In this document: positions 1-7,769 of the stretch, in pieces
Position numbering within the stretch: the first letter of the stretch is position 1
Layout: every line of letters begins with the position of its first letter
From: Fimbriimonadaceae bacterium
GTDB lineage: Bacteria; Armatimonadota; Fimbriimonadia; Fimbriimonadales; Fimbriimonadaceae
Assembly: GCA_019454105.1 (NCBI GenBank)
Contig: CP075364.1
Coordinates: forward strand, 2,111,362 to 2,175,361
Direction: 5' to 3'
Length of the DNA: 64,000 nucleotides
Made by a program: the position numbers and the translations under genes
The notes under the pieces: generated by a model
Told to the model about the DNA's origin: nothing
The model's input: the letters and a program-made list of their open reading frames with translations, nothing else
Database searches by the model: none

Positions 1-2
1 AA

Positions 3-1388
3 ACGCAAACGGCTTCGCGCCTGTCCCAGTTGGCTTCCAAAACTAACACTCAGTTATGGCTCCACCCGGCGCAGCGGGTCGACATTGCGAAGGACAAGAC
101 CGCCGCTCGAAGATCTTTGAGAGAACAGCTGTTCTCTAAGTATCCCGTGCTTATCGTCAACCTACCACCGGTGCCGCCAAGGCGAACGAATGACTGGGTG
201 GATGAGCAACTGGTACTAGCGCTGCAGCGTAACGCGGTGAGCGCCTTGATCACGGAAGACCGCCGCCTGACGCAAAAAGCCATCAAGCAGCTAGGCACAG
301 AACGTGTGCTGACACTAGCCGACGCGATATCCTTACTCGCATCTCTTGTCGAAGCGGAGCTTGCTCCGCCGCCAGCCGTCGAATGCGTCCGGGCGTACCA
401 GCTAGACATCCGTGACCGCTTTTGGGACAGCTTCCGTGCAGATTACGGGGACGACGCTTTCGACAGATGGCTCCAGAAGTGCCAACAGGAGCATCGGCTG
501 GCCTGGGTGATCCGAGCGCCCGACTCCTCTGCGTTGGTCGGGGCCGCGATCGTGAACCACGAGAAGAAGGAAACTAGGGGTCGGAAAACACTGAAAATCT
601 GCAGCTTCAAGGTCGACGCTGCTCACAGTGGGCGCCGTTACGGCGAGCTACTGCTGAAGAGCGTCTTTTGCCACGCCTTCGAGAACCGCTTCGACAGCTT
701 CTATATCACAGCATTTCCTCATCACGAGCAATTGATCGGTTTGTTGACCGATTTCGGCTTCGGGCGCGAAATCGCCGAACTGCCTAATGGTGAGATCGCA
801 TTGAGCAAGCCCCTTGCGCTCGATCTTCCCGTTCAGCGACAGGAGAAGCCTCTGCCATATTTCATCCGCGAGGGCCCTTTCTCGTTCGACCCGCACTGGA
901 CTCCTGGATACCTCGTCCCCATCTTGCCCAAGTATCACGCCATGCTTTTTCCTGAGCTCCAAGCGCAGCAGCCTCTTGTCCCAGGAAGGGAAGCGTTCGG
1001 TAACAGCCTCCGGAAGGCATACCTCTCCTGTTCGGGGACGCGAACGCTCAGACCGGGCTCGATTCTCTTCTTCTACCGCAGCGAGGACGAGCAGGCAGTC
1101 CGAACCTGGGGCGTTGTCGAACAGTCCCTTCGCTCCGATGATGCGGACCGGATCTGCGACTTCGTAATGCCGCGCACCGTCTATACCCGCGACGAGATTG
1201 TGGAAATGTGCGACCGAGGCCAAGTGCTTGCCATCATGTTCAGGCAGTGTCTGCGTCCGATTCGGAATCCCGTCCGACTGGAGGAAATGCTCAAGGAACG
1301 AGCGATCGCGGCTGCACCTCAGTCCCTAATGAAGCTGAAGCCACCCGCGAAGCAGTGGATGACCGAACGATGCCTGAAGCTGCCTTAA
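3..1388 (+). CDS. PIN-like / GNAT / PUA-like multidomain protein, 5' partial
   Basis: The frame is open to the left edge, so the N-terminus is missing; the TTG at 30 is only the first start-like codon in the window. About 460 residues are visible. The first ~110 look like the back half of a PIN-type ribonuclease domain (motif LITEDRRL, then LADAI). The next ~150 look like a GNAT acetyltransferase, with an acetyl-CoA loop around HSGRRYGELLL and a typical FGFGRE end. The last ~160, rich in PGYLVPILP and GSILFFYR type strands, resemble a PUA/EVE-like barrel; that last call is inference. The 3' end overlaps the ASCH gene by 19 bases, so the two are probably one operon. Such domain mixes suggest RNA binding or modification, or a toxin-antitoxin or defence role, but no function is proven. 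Confidence 0.7.
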   Translation, partial: TQTASRLSQLASKTNTQLWLHPAQRVDIAKDKTAARRSLREQLFSKYPVLIVNLPPVPPRRTNDWVDEQLVLALQRNAVSALITEDRRLTQKAIKQLGTERVLTLADAISLLASLVEAELAPPPAVECVRAYQLDIRDRFWDSFRADYGDDAFDRWLQKCQQEHRLAWVIRAPDSSALVGAAIVNHEKKETRGRKTLKICSFKVDAAHSGRRYGELLLKSVFCHAFENRFDSFYITAFPHHEQLIGLLTDFGFGREIAELPNGEIALSKPLALDLPVQRQEKPLPYFIREGPFSFDPHWTPGYLVPILPKYHAMLFPELQAQQPLVPGREAFGNSLRKAYLSCSGTRTLRPGSILFFYRSEDEQAVRTWGVVEQSLRSDDADRICDFVMPRTVYTRDEIVEMCDRGQVLAIMFRQCLRPIRNPVRLEEMLKERAIAAAPQSLMKLKPPAKQWMTERCLKLP

Positions 1389-1774
1389 TCTCCATCCATC
1401 CGAGATACGTTGATGCCATTCTATCAGGCGAGAAGCGCGTTGAGTTCCGAAAGGTCCCCTTCCGACGCCCGGTCGACCGCTTGATTGTGTACGCTACGGC
1501 GCCCGTGTCAGCCATCGTGGCGATCATCGAAGTCGGCGATATGGTTCATGACACGCCTTCGAATCTCTGGGAACTGTATGCCGACATCGGCGCAATCCAC
1601 GAGGACGACTTCTGGGCCTACTACCAAGGCCGTTCACTTGCTCTTGCTGTCGAGATTGCCGACGTCCGTAGGCTTCCACGAGCTGTGGAGTTGGTCGACG
1701 TGCTTCCTGAGGCCCGGCCGCCTCAAAGCTTCCGTTACGTGTCGTATGAGGCCATTCGTCCATTATTGGGATGA
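1370..1774 (+). CDS. ASCH domain protein
   Basis: A 134-residue protein starting MPEAALISIHPRYVDAIL. The pattern of SIHPRYVDAILSGEKRVEFRK and then an alternating strand region is typical of the ASCH fold, a PUA-like beta-barrel that binds RNA or nucleotides. The ATG at 1370 lies inside the end of the upstream PIN/GNAT gene, and its stop overlaps an ATG at 1771 (ATGA), so it is translationally coupled on both sides. It is likely the partner of the PIN/GNAT protein; the exact role is unknown. Confidence 0.75.
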   Translation: MPEAALISIHPRYVDAILSGEKRVEFRKVPFRRPVDRLIVYATAPVSAIVAIIEVGDMVHDTPSNLWELYADIGAIHEDDFWAYYQGRSLALAVEIADVRRLPRAVELVDVLPEARPPQSFRYVSYEAIRPLLG

Positions 1775-2330
1775 GTGCTCGCCTGCCCTGCGCCTCGGAC
1801 GCCGACCGCGCCGACATCGAGTCCCTTCCCGATAAATCGGGACAAGCTGTCCAGCGCATCCTCGACGCCAAAGCCGCCGACCCGGCCTCACCCCCGGCCC
1901 CTCTCCAGCGGACGGGAGAGGGGAGAACGAGGCGCACAAGGCGGCCGTCTTCACCTCCAGCCTCCGGGCCGCCTGCTCGAAGACCAACAAGGACGGCGGC
2001 ACCCCGCTCATCGGCGTCCACGACACCCAGGGCATCGTCGGCCTGGAGCGCGACGGCGCGACCGACGCGGCGGGCTGGGACAGGTTCCAGCAGAAGATCG
2101 CAAACTGCCTCAAGAACCGCGCCGTCAACTGCGCCCCGAACCTCATCGAGGTGCTCCCCGCAGACGTGGACGGCAAGCGCGTGGCGGTCGTGCGCATCAA
2201 GCCCACCCATGGGGCCAGGGTGCTGCTGGACGGCAAGCTCTTCGTCCGCGATCTGACCACCACCGTCGAACTCGACCCTGCCACAATGGCGTACCTGGCG
2301 AACGTGGAAGTGGACGAGGGGCCAAAGTGA
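1771..2330 (+). pseudogene. AlbA_2 (Schlafen-type) domain gene split by a palindromic repeat
   Basis: The gene appears to start at the ATG at 1771 (ATGA overlap with the ASCH stop) and reads MSARLPCASDADRADIE and onward to about base 1886. A palindromic repeat follows (1888-1923), and the recognisable AlbA_2 domain continues in a different frame from 1923 to the TGA at 2328. Key residues are TNKDGGTPLIGV, then VAVVRIKP and KLFVRD, as in the putative DNA-binding/ATPase AlbA_2 family. That downstream frame has no usable start codon, so the gene is broken. The simplest reading is insertion of the repeat with loss of frame. It was probably the third gene of the PIN/GNAT-ASCH operon. Confidence 0.65.
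1888..1923. repeat. Palindromic repeat inside the AlbA_2 gene
   Basis: Nine-base arms at 1898-1906 (CCCCTCTCC) and 1915-1923 (GGAGAGGGG) enclose a short loop, and a C-rich lead (CACCCCCGGC) precedes them. The element has the same layout as the CCCTCCCCCG palindromes at 3650, 4010, 46.8 kb and 47.4 kb, although the arm sequence differs. It separates the two halves of the AlbA_2 gene and changes the frame. Confidence 0.6.
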
Positions 2331-2422
2331 TGCCGATGGACCAAGCCTGGGCGACCCTCACAGGGGCATGGCAGACCGTCGACGCTGGAAGTCAGCGGGC
2401 GTGGCGGGGGGCGAGCGAATGA
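2330..2422 (+). CDS. Small hypothetical ORF, 30 aa
   Basis: The start ATG overlaps the stop of the AlbA_2 gene (TGATG) and its stop overlaps the next start (ATGA at 2419). These tight junctions are the only support; the product (MPMDQAWATLTGAW and so on) resembles nothing recognised. It may be a real linker gene of the operon or a chance ORF. Confidence 0.3.
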   Translation: MPMDQAWATLTGAWQTVDAGSQRAWRGASE

Positions 2423-2730
2423 GGCCCGAACCTCGTGGCTCGTCGTCGATTCGCAAGCCATCTGAAGCCGAACTGGAGGACATCGCTGACCTGGTCCATC
2501 GCCTCGTGGACTTGCGTCACCACCTGACGACCGGGGAGCCCATCCTTCCGTTCGGGTCTTATCGCGAAGACTACGGGCTCAAGATCATCGACGGCGACGC
2601 GCCCTATAACGCCAAAGCCGAATTCGCCCATCGTGAGCGGGAACTTGCGGCCCTGGTGGGGCGACTCCGGGAGCGACACGATGATGGCCCGGAGCCGGAC
2701 CTTGAGCCATCGCCCCCTGCGTCGGGCTGA
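2419..2730 (+). CDS. Hypothetical protein, 103 aa
   Basis: A hydrophilic, probably helical protein (LEDIADLVHRLVDLRHHL early, HRERELAALVGRLRERHDD late). The ATG at 2419 overlaps the stop of the preceding small ORF. No family is recognised. It is likely part of the same accessory operon as the ASCH and AlbA_2 genes. Confidence 0.5.
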   Translation: MRPEPRGSSSIRKPSEAELEDIADLVHRLVDLRHHLTTGEPILPFGSYREDYGLKIIDGDAPYNAKAEFAHRERELAALVGRLRERHDDGPEPDLEPSPPASG

Positions 2731-2823
2731 AGGTTTTTTGTCCGAGGCGCCGACAATCCCTTTGGGCCGCCCGAGCGGGGGCCTGCCCCGGGCCCCGGGG
2801 CGGAAAGGGGCAGAGGAAACACC

Positions 2824-3528
2824 ATGAAAGTGAACACCAGCATGGCCATCGAAGAGCTGGCCGGCAAGGACGGGAAGGTGGTGGCGAGGAGGTCGAAGTT
2901 CGGCACGGTCTTCACGCCCTATCTCATCCCCAACAACCCCAACACAGGGCCGCAGGAGCGGATCCGCGACTTCTTCGGCCGCGCCTCCCGCACCTTCAGC
3001 GCGCTCAGCCTGGCCCAGGTCGCGCAGTGGAAGGCTTATGCCAACACGCTCACCTTCCGCGACCCGGTCACGGGTAAGCTCTACCATCCCGAGGACATCA
3101 ACGCCTTCATGCAGTTGGCGGTCAAGTTCCTCCAGCTCAACCCGAGCGGCACGATTCCGGTCACGCCGCCCGCCGCCCCGTTCCTGGGTGATCCGGCCGT
3201 CGTCACTGCCACGAGCACGACGGGCAAGGTGACCTTCAATTCGAACCAACCCAATCAGAGCGGGGTGCGGACCGAGCTGTTGCTTCAGCGGCTCAAGGGC
3301 CCGAACTGGAATCCGCAGCCGGGGGCTTATCGCAGCCAAAAGTTCGTGCAGTTCGCGCCGGGCTCGCTGTCGTCGGACGTCGACGTCGCCCCAGGCTGGT
3401 ACGCGCCGGCCTACCGGTTCGTGCTCGCCGCGACCGGTCAGGCCACAGAAATCGTCCCACTGCCGGTACGACAAGTGTCGCTGTCGGTCCAGGCCGGCGG
3501 CACAGGCGGCAAGCGCAAGGCCGCCTGA
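2824..3528 (+). CDS. Hypothetical protein related to the 46-kb gene
   Basis: A 234-residue protein with no signal peptide. The N-terminal part (KVVARRSKFGTVF, TGPQERIRDFFGRAS, SLAQVAQWKAYA) follows the plan of a widespread uncharacterised family found near phage or mobile regions: a basic strand, a stretch that tolerates Q/R, then a W-x-x-YA motif. The window holds a second, diverged member at 45946-46572 with the same order of motifs. A Shine-Dalgarno-like AGAGGA lies just before the ATG, and a GC-rich hairpin sits upstream near 2785-2801. Function unknown; a phage-structural origin is only a guess. Confidence 0.6.
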   Translation: MKVNTSMAIEELAGKDGKVVARRSKFGTVFTPYLIPNNPNTGPQERIRDFFGRASRTFSALSLAQVAQWKAYANTLTFRDPVTGKLYHPEDINAFMQLAVKFLQLNPSGTIPVTPPAAPFLGDPAVVTATSTTGKVTFNSNQPNQSGVRTELLLQRLKGPNWNPQPGAYRSQKFVQFAPGSLSSDVDVAPGWYAPAYRFVLAATGQATEIVPLPVRQVSLSVQAGGTGGKRKAA

Positions 3529-3542
3529 CCCTCTCTGTCCTC

Positions 3543-3571
3543 ACGGGCCGTTGCCGAAGCGGCCCGTTTTC
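3543..3571 (+). terminator. Rho-independent terminator after the 2824 gene
   Basis: Stem ACGGGCCG (3543-3550) pairs with CGGCCCGT (3560-3567), a 9-base loop lies between, and TTTTCG follows. It sits 14 bases after the stop codon. Confidence 0.7.
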
Positions 3572-4050
3572 GTCTGTGGCTTTCCGGTTGTTTGGGTTGG
3601 TGTGACTGGTGTTTGCCTCTTTCTGGTTGGTGCGGGCTGTAGCCGCCATTCCCCTCCCCCGTTACGGGGGAGGGGGCAGGGGTGGGGGCACGGCAGCGGA
3701 GTGCGGGGGCACGGCAGCGGAGCGCGGGGGCTTGCCCAAACTGTGGAGTGGCCGGCTTGCCGGCCCGCCTGACGTCATAAGGAGCGCTACCCCGGAGTGC
3801 GGGGGCTTGCCCCCGCTGTGGAGTGGCCGGCTTGCCGGCCCTGGAGGCCCTCGCGCTCAGCGGAGCCTCGACCCCACGTGGGTCGAGGCATGACACCACG
3901 CCGCTCAGCCGGGGCGGACCGATCTGCCGGACCGAAGTCCGGCAATCCAAAGCCGGGCCAAGGCCCGGCACTCCGACAGGCCCCGAATAGAGGGGCTCAA
4001 GTCCGGAACCCCCTCCCCCGTTACGGGGGAGGGGGCAGGGGGTGGGGGCG
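3572..4050. repeat. Hairpin-rich repeat patch with two palindrome/G-tract elements
   Basis: No gene is seen in these ~480 bases. Two copies of a palindrome (arms CCCTCCCCCG / CGGGGGAGGG) lie at about 3651-3676 and 4010-4035, each running into a G-tract tail. Between them are several short perfect hairpins: 3795-3817 (GGGGGC loop TT), 3827-3841 (GGCCGGC type, also at 3750-3765), 3866-3890 (10-bp arms GCCTCGACCC), 3927-3944 (7-bp arms GCCGGAC) and 3953-3970 (8-bp arms GCCGGGCC). A GGCAGCGGAGTGCGGGGGCA-like unit is tandemly repeated near 3690-3735. The second palindrome abuts the pheA stop and may end that transcript. Confidence 0.75.
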
Positions 4051-5148
4051 TCACACGCTCGCCAGGTTCGGGTCATGGCTCGGATAGCTGCCCAGCAGGA
4101 TCGTCTCCATCGCGAGCCCCTGGATCGCGGCGACGGCCCGGGTCAGGTTCTCGTCCTTGATGTGCCCGGCGCAGTCGATATAGAAGAGGTACTCGAACGA
4201 CGCCCGCTGGGCGGGGCGCGACTCGATCATGAGCAGGTTCACCCCGTGCCGCTCGAACTCCCCCAGCACCCGATAGAGCTCGCCGGGCCGGTTGCGGAGG
4301 TTGAACATCATCGAGGTCTTGTCCTTCCCGGTACGGGCGGGTTCGTTGAACCCCAGCACCACGAACCGCGTCCGGTTGTTCTGGCTGTCCTCGATCCGCT
4401 CGGCGAGCGGCGTCATACCGAGGAGCTCGACGGTCAGCTCGTTCACGATCGCAGCCCCGTTCGGGTCGCTGAGCGCGGCCTGGGCGGCCCGCACCGTCGG
4501 GGCGACGCTCACAACCTCGGCCTTGGGGAGCCTCTCGCGGAGCCATCCCCGGCACTGCGCGGCGGGCTGGGGGCCGGCGTAGACCCGCTCCACGGAATCG
4601 ATCGGGTTGCCGCCGCTGGCGAGCACATGGTGGACCGACAGAAACTGCTCGTCGCAAATCTTCACGTTGGTCTGGGGGAACATGTCGAGGGTCTCGGGCA
4701 CGACCCCGGCGATGGAGTTCTCGATCGGCACGACGCCGTAGTCGGCCCGCCCTTGCTCGACGGCCAGGAACACGTCCCGGATCGAGTCGACCGGCACCGC
4801 CTCGGCGCTCCTTCCGAAGGTCTGAATCGTGGCCAAGTGGCTGAAGGTGCCCTCCGGGCCCCAGAACGCGGCGCTGATCGGTTTTTCGGCCGCCCGAGCG
4901 GCGCTGATGATCTCGCGGAAGACGGCCACGACCTGGGCGGGCTGGAGCGGGGCCGTGTCCATCGCCTTGAGCCGCGCTAAGATCTCGTGCTCGCGCTCGG
5001 GGGTGAAATAGGGGCGCCGGGCGTCTTCTTTGAGCTGACCGATCTCGCGGGCGAGGTTGGCCCGTCGCACCAGCCGTTGGACGATCTCCGCGTCGAGCGC
5101 GTCAATCTCCTTCCGCACGTCCGCCACCGACCGGCCTTCGTCGCCCAT
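4051..5148 (-). CDS. pheA: Bifunctional chorismate mutase / prephenate dehydratase
   Basis: A 365-residue P-protein for phenylalanine synthesis: chorismate to prephenate to phenylpyruvate. Residues 5-85 form an AroQ-type chorismate mutase helix bundle, 92-270 the prephenate dehydratase (GPEGTFS at 97-103 and the catalytic TRF at 260-262), and 277-355 an ACT domain with the ESRP motif at 309-312 that usually binds phenylalanine for feedback control. Length and domain order match the family. The gene stands alone, diverging from cdaA. A CAGAAT hexamer ends 8 bases before the ATG, so the mRNA may be leaderless. Confidence 0.95.
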   Translation of the reverse strand: MGDEGRSVADVRKEIDALDAEIVQRLVRRANLAREIGQLKEDARRPYFTPEREHEILARLKAMDTAPLQPAQVVAVFREIISAARAAEKPISAAFWGPEGTFSHLATIQTFGRSAEAVPVDSIRDVFLAVEQGRADYGVVPIENSIAGVVPETLDMFPQTNVKICDEQFLSVHHVLASGGNPIDSVERVYAGPQPAAQCRGWLRERLPKAEVVSVAPTVRAAQAALSDPNGAAIVNELTVELLGMTPLAERIEDSQNNRTRFVVLGFNEPARTGKDKTSMMFNLRNRPGELYRVLGEFERHGVNLLMIESRPAQRASFEYLFYIDCAGHIKDENLTRAVAAIQGLAMETILLGSYPSHDPNLASV

Positions 5149-5204
5149 CGCCGCTTATTCTGGACCATGCCCGACCGGTTCCAACGAAGCGAACCCCGTT
5201 CGGC

Positions 5205-5210
5205 CTACAA
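5205..5210 (+). promoter_or_regulatory. -10 element (TACAAT) for cdaA
   Basis: TACAAT overlaps the in-frame ATG at 5210. Transcription would then begin near 5217, which favours the TTG at 5225 as the true start; GGAGAGAGG lies just before that TTG. Confidence 0.5.
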
Positions 5211-5224
5211 TGGAGAGAGAGGCG

Positions 5225-6067
5225 TTGAACGACACGATCCGTAGCCTGCAGGAAGTCGCCATCCCGTCATGGCAAGGGCTGGTCGTGCTCATCGATGTCC
5301 TCCTTGTCGCGTTCGTCGTCTATCGGCTCCTCAAGCTGGTCCGCGGCACCCGGGCTTGGCGGGTCGCGTTCGGGGTCGGGGTCTTCGCCGGCGCCTACTT
5401 CCTGAGCGACTCGCTCGAGTTCCGCACCCTCCATTGGCTCTTGGACAAGGCCGCCCTCCTCGGCCCGGTCGCCCTCGCCGTCATCTTCCTTCCCGAACTC
5501 CGCCAAGCCATCGAGGGGTTCGGCAACATCGGTGGGCTGGGCGAAAAGCTCATTGGGTCAAGCCAGACGATGGGAGCGAACACACTGGAGGAGGTGCTGG
5601 CGGCGGTTAGTGAGATGGCCGAACAACGGACTGGCGCGCTCATCGTGCTCGAACGTGGCAACCGGCTTGACGACATTGCCGAGAACGGGGTGCCGCTCTC
5701 GGCCGAGGTGACGGCGGCCCTTCTCGTGACCATCTTTCAAGACGGTTCTCCGCTCCATGACGGGGCCGTCGTCATCCGGAGCGGAAAGATCGTGGCCGCG
5801 GCCTGCCGTTTGCCGCTGAGCGAAAATCCCAGACTCTCCCCCCAGATGCACATGCGGCACCGGGCCGGCGTCGGGATCAGCGAACAGAGCGATTGTGTCG
5901 TTATCATCGTGAGCGAGGAGCGCGGACAGGTCAGCTTGGCCCAGAACGGACAGATTGACCGGATGCCGATGGCGAGCGACCTGCGCAAAGCCCTTTCTGA
6001 GACCATGCGAGGGGGCCCTGCCAAGAGCGAGCCCCGGAACAAGGCCAAGAGCAGGAGAACAGGATGA
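5225..6067 (+). CDS. cdaA: Diadenylate cyclase CdaA
   Basis: Makes c-di-AMP from two ATP at the inner membrane. About three N-terminal membrane helices (residues ~17-90) are followed by a DAC (DisA_N) domain with the catalytic DGA at 179-181 (LHDGAVVI) and RHR at 211-213, counted from the TTG at 5225. This start is preferred over the ATG at 5210 because that ATG is part of a -10-like TACAAT and a Shine-Dalgarno-like GGAGAGAGG precedes the TTG. The stop overlaps the cdaR start by ATGA, the usual cdaA-cdaR pairing. Confidence 0.92.
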   Translation: MNDTIRSLQEVAIPSWQGLVVLIDVLLVAFVVYRLLKLVRGTRAWRVAFGVGVFAGAYFLSDSLEFRTLHWLLDKAALLGPVALAVIFLPELRQAIEGFGNIGGLGEKLIGSSQTMGANTLEEVLAAVSEMAEQRTGALIVLERGNRLDDIAENGVPLSAEVTAALLVTIFQDGSPLHDGAVVIRSGKIVAAACRLPLSENPRLSPQMHMRHRAGVGISEQSDCVVIIVSEERGQVSLAQNGQIDRMPMASDLRKALSETMRGGPAKSEPRNKAKSRRTG

Positions 6068-6999
6068 AGGTCAGTCAGAACGTGCTTCTGGCCATGCTGA
6101 GCCTCGTGATCGCCGTGCTATTGCGGCTGTCGCTGGCCCCTGTCTTCCAGCCGAACCGAGTCCAGGAGTTCGAGGCCAAGGTGACCTTTGAGAACCTTGA
6201 CGAGAAGTTTGCCCTCGTCGACGCGCCCCAGACATTGACCGTCGTCGCGACAGGCTCCGCTGAGTTCCTGAGCAAACTCGACCAGCAGCAGGTCACGGCC
6301 AGCGTCGACCTCTCGCGAGCCAAGCCCGGCCTCAAGCCGTACATCGTCGAGGTCCAGTCGCCCCCGAGGTCGCGCATCTCTGTCAGCCCCAAGTTTCCAA
6401 GGGTGCGTCTCATGGTCAACTCGATCGCAACGAAGTCGACCAAGGTCGAGCTTGAACCCTCCGGCCTGCCGACAAGCAACTATGTGTATCTGGGGGCCAG
6501 CATCGCGCCCACCCACGTGAACATCATCGGCCCCGAATCGGTGATCTCGCGAGTCAAGTTGGTACGAGCCAATCTTGACCTCACAAGGATCCGGCCCAAG
6601 GAGACCTTCGTGGTTCCGCTCGAGGTCCTCGACGCTGACGGGCGACCGGTTCCCAGCGTGTCCACCGATCCTTCGACGGTCCTGGTTAGCCCGGCCCTTT
6701 CGGCAGCGGAAGCGTCGAAGCGAGTGCTTGTCAGCCCGAACTGGTCTGGCCGACCGGCAGCTGGTTTCCGCATCCAAGACGTGGTCATCGAGCCGGCCCA
6801 AGTGACGGTCAGGGGGGCGAGCGAAGACCTTGCCCGCCTGTCGGTGGTCGAGACCGAACGGGTCGACCTGGAGGGCCTGACCGCCGACAAGACCTTGAAG
6901 GTCAGGCTTGTTCTTCCGCCGGGGGTCACAGCGCCGACGTCTCCAGAAGTGACTTTCGAGATCAAAGTAGCATCAGAGCGCCGAGGCCGGAACCCTTGA
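6064..6999 (+). CDS. cdaR: CdaR-like YbbR domain protein
   Basis: A 311-residue protein with one N-terminal membrane helix (NVLLAMLSLVIAVLLRL) and an extracytoplasmic region of repeated YbbR-type beta domains (for example VDAPQTLTVVATG, then PTHVNIIGPESVIS, then PAQVTVRGASEDLARL). In known systems CdaR binds CdaA and tunes c-di-AMP synthesis. The start overlaps the cdaA stop (ATGA) and the stop overlaps the next start (TTGA), so these are three coupled genes. Confidence 0.88.
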   Translation: MKVSQNVLLAMLSLVIAVLLRLSLAPVFQPNRVQEFEAKVTFENLDEKFALVDAPQTLTVVATGSAEFLSKLDQQQVTASVDLSRAKPGLKPYIVEVQSPPRSRISVSPKFPRVRLMVNSIATKSTKVELEPSGLPTSNYVYLGASIAPTHVNIIGPESVISRVKLVRANLDLTRIRPKETFVVPLEVLDADGRPVPSVSTDPSTVLVSPALSAAEASKRVLVSPNWSGRPAAGFRIQDVVIEPAQVTVRGASEDLARLSVVETERVDLEGLTADKTLKVRLVLPPGVTAPTSPEVTFEIKVASERRGRNP

Positions 7000-7769
7000 C
7001 CTGCGTCCGAACCTTGGAGCCCTCCGAGGCAGAGCCGTTCTTGTCCTTGCTCTGCCGCGTGTTCGACCTCGACCTCTCGCGGGCCCGGTCGGTCTTTTAC
7101 AGCGAGCCCCTTTACAACCTTGGCCGAAAGTGGGCCCTTTTCGAGGACGGCGAAATTCGCTCCATCCTCACCACGACCGGACTTGAGTTCGGCTGGGGGC
7201 GGGCGATCGGCATCGCCGGAGTCGCGACCGACCCCGTCCATCGGGGTCGCAGTTTGGCCCGACACCTCATCGAAGAGGTGCTCCAAGCGGCCGAGGCGGC
7301 CGGAGAGGGTCCCGCCATCCTCTTTGCCCAGAACCGCGATCTCTATCTCCGGTGCGGGTTCGAGGAGGTCGACGAGGTCGTGCGGGGTCCGATCGAAGCC
7401 GATCTCGACAGCGAGCCGGGCGAACCCATCGGCTTGGAAGAGGTTCGCCAGCTCTATGCCCGCTGGGCGGCGGAAAGTCCCGAGCGGCTCGTCCGTACTC
7501 AAGCCAGATGGGAGTATTGGGTTTGGAGCTACCGGCCCGCCGAACGGTTCGGCCCTGGCTACATTTGTGTCGAGCCTTCCCTGGTGCGCGAGGCGGTTCC
7601 GCTCCACCACTCTGACCGGTGGCCGGTCTCGCCTGGCACAGAATGGGTCGGCCTTCGCCGGGTCATCAAGGCTCTCTCCGTTCCTGTTGGCCCCACCAGC
7701 CACGAACTCGTTTTGATGGGCCGAGGCTTGCCCGGGCCCGTCCAAATGTTTATGACCGACCAGTTTTAA
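6996..7769 (+). CDS. GNAT family N-acetyltransferase
   Basis: A 257-residue protein with an N-terminal GNAT domain: GVATDPVHRGRSLARHLIEE is the acetyl-CoA binding loop, and LYLRCGFEEV the end of the fold. The C-terminal half resembles the extra domain of Eis-like acetyltransferases, but the substrate cannot be read from the sequence. The TTG start at 6996 overlaps the cdaR stop (TTGA), so it is the third gene of the cdaA operon. It ends in a 4-base TTAA overlap with the convergent methyltransferase. Confidence 0.8.
   Translation: MTCVRTLEPSEAEPFLSLLCRVFDLDLSRARSVFYSEPLYNLGRKWALFEDGEIRSILTTTGLEFGWGRAIGIAGVATDPVHRGRSLARHLIEEVLQAAEAAGEGPAILFAQNRDLYLRCGFEEVDEVVRGPIEADLDSEPGEPIGLEEVRQLYARWAAESPERLVRTQARWEYWVWSYRPAERFGPGYICVEPSLVREAVPLHHSDRWPVSPGTEWVGLRRVIKALSVPVGPTSHELVLMGRGLPGPVQMFMTDQF

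Noticed and set aside
3572-4050. CRISPR-like array
   Set aside because: Repeats are unequal, palindromic and without regular spacers or cas genes.
4042-4980. Plus-strand ORF opposite pheA
   Set aside because: Shadow frame; the minus strand encodes all pheA motifs.
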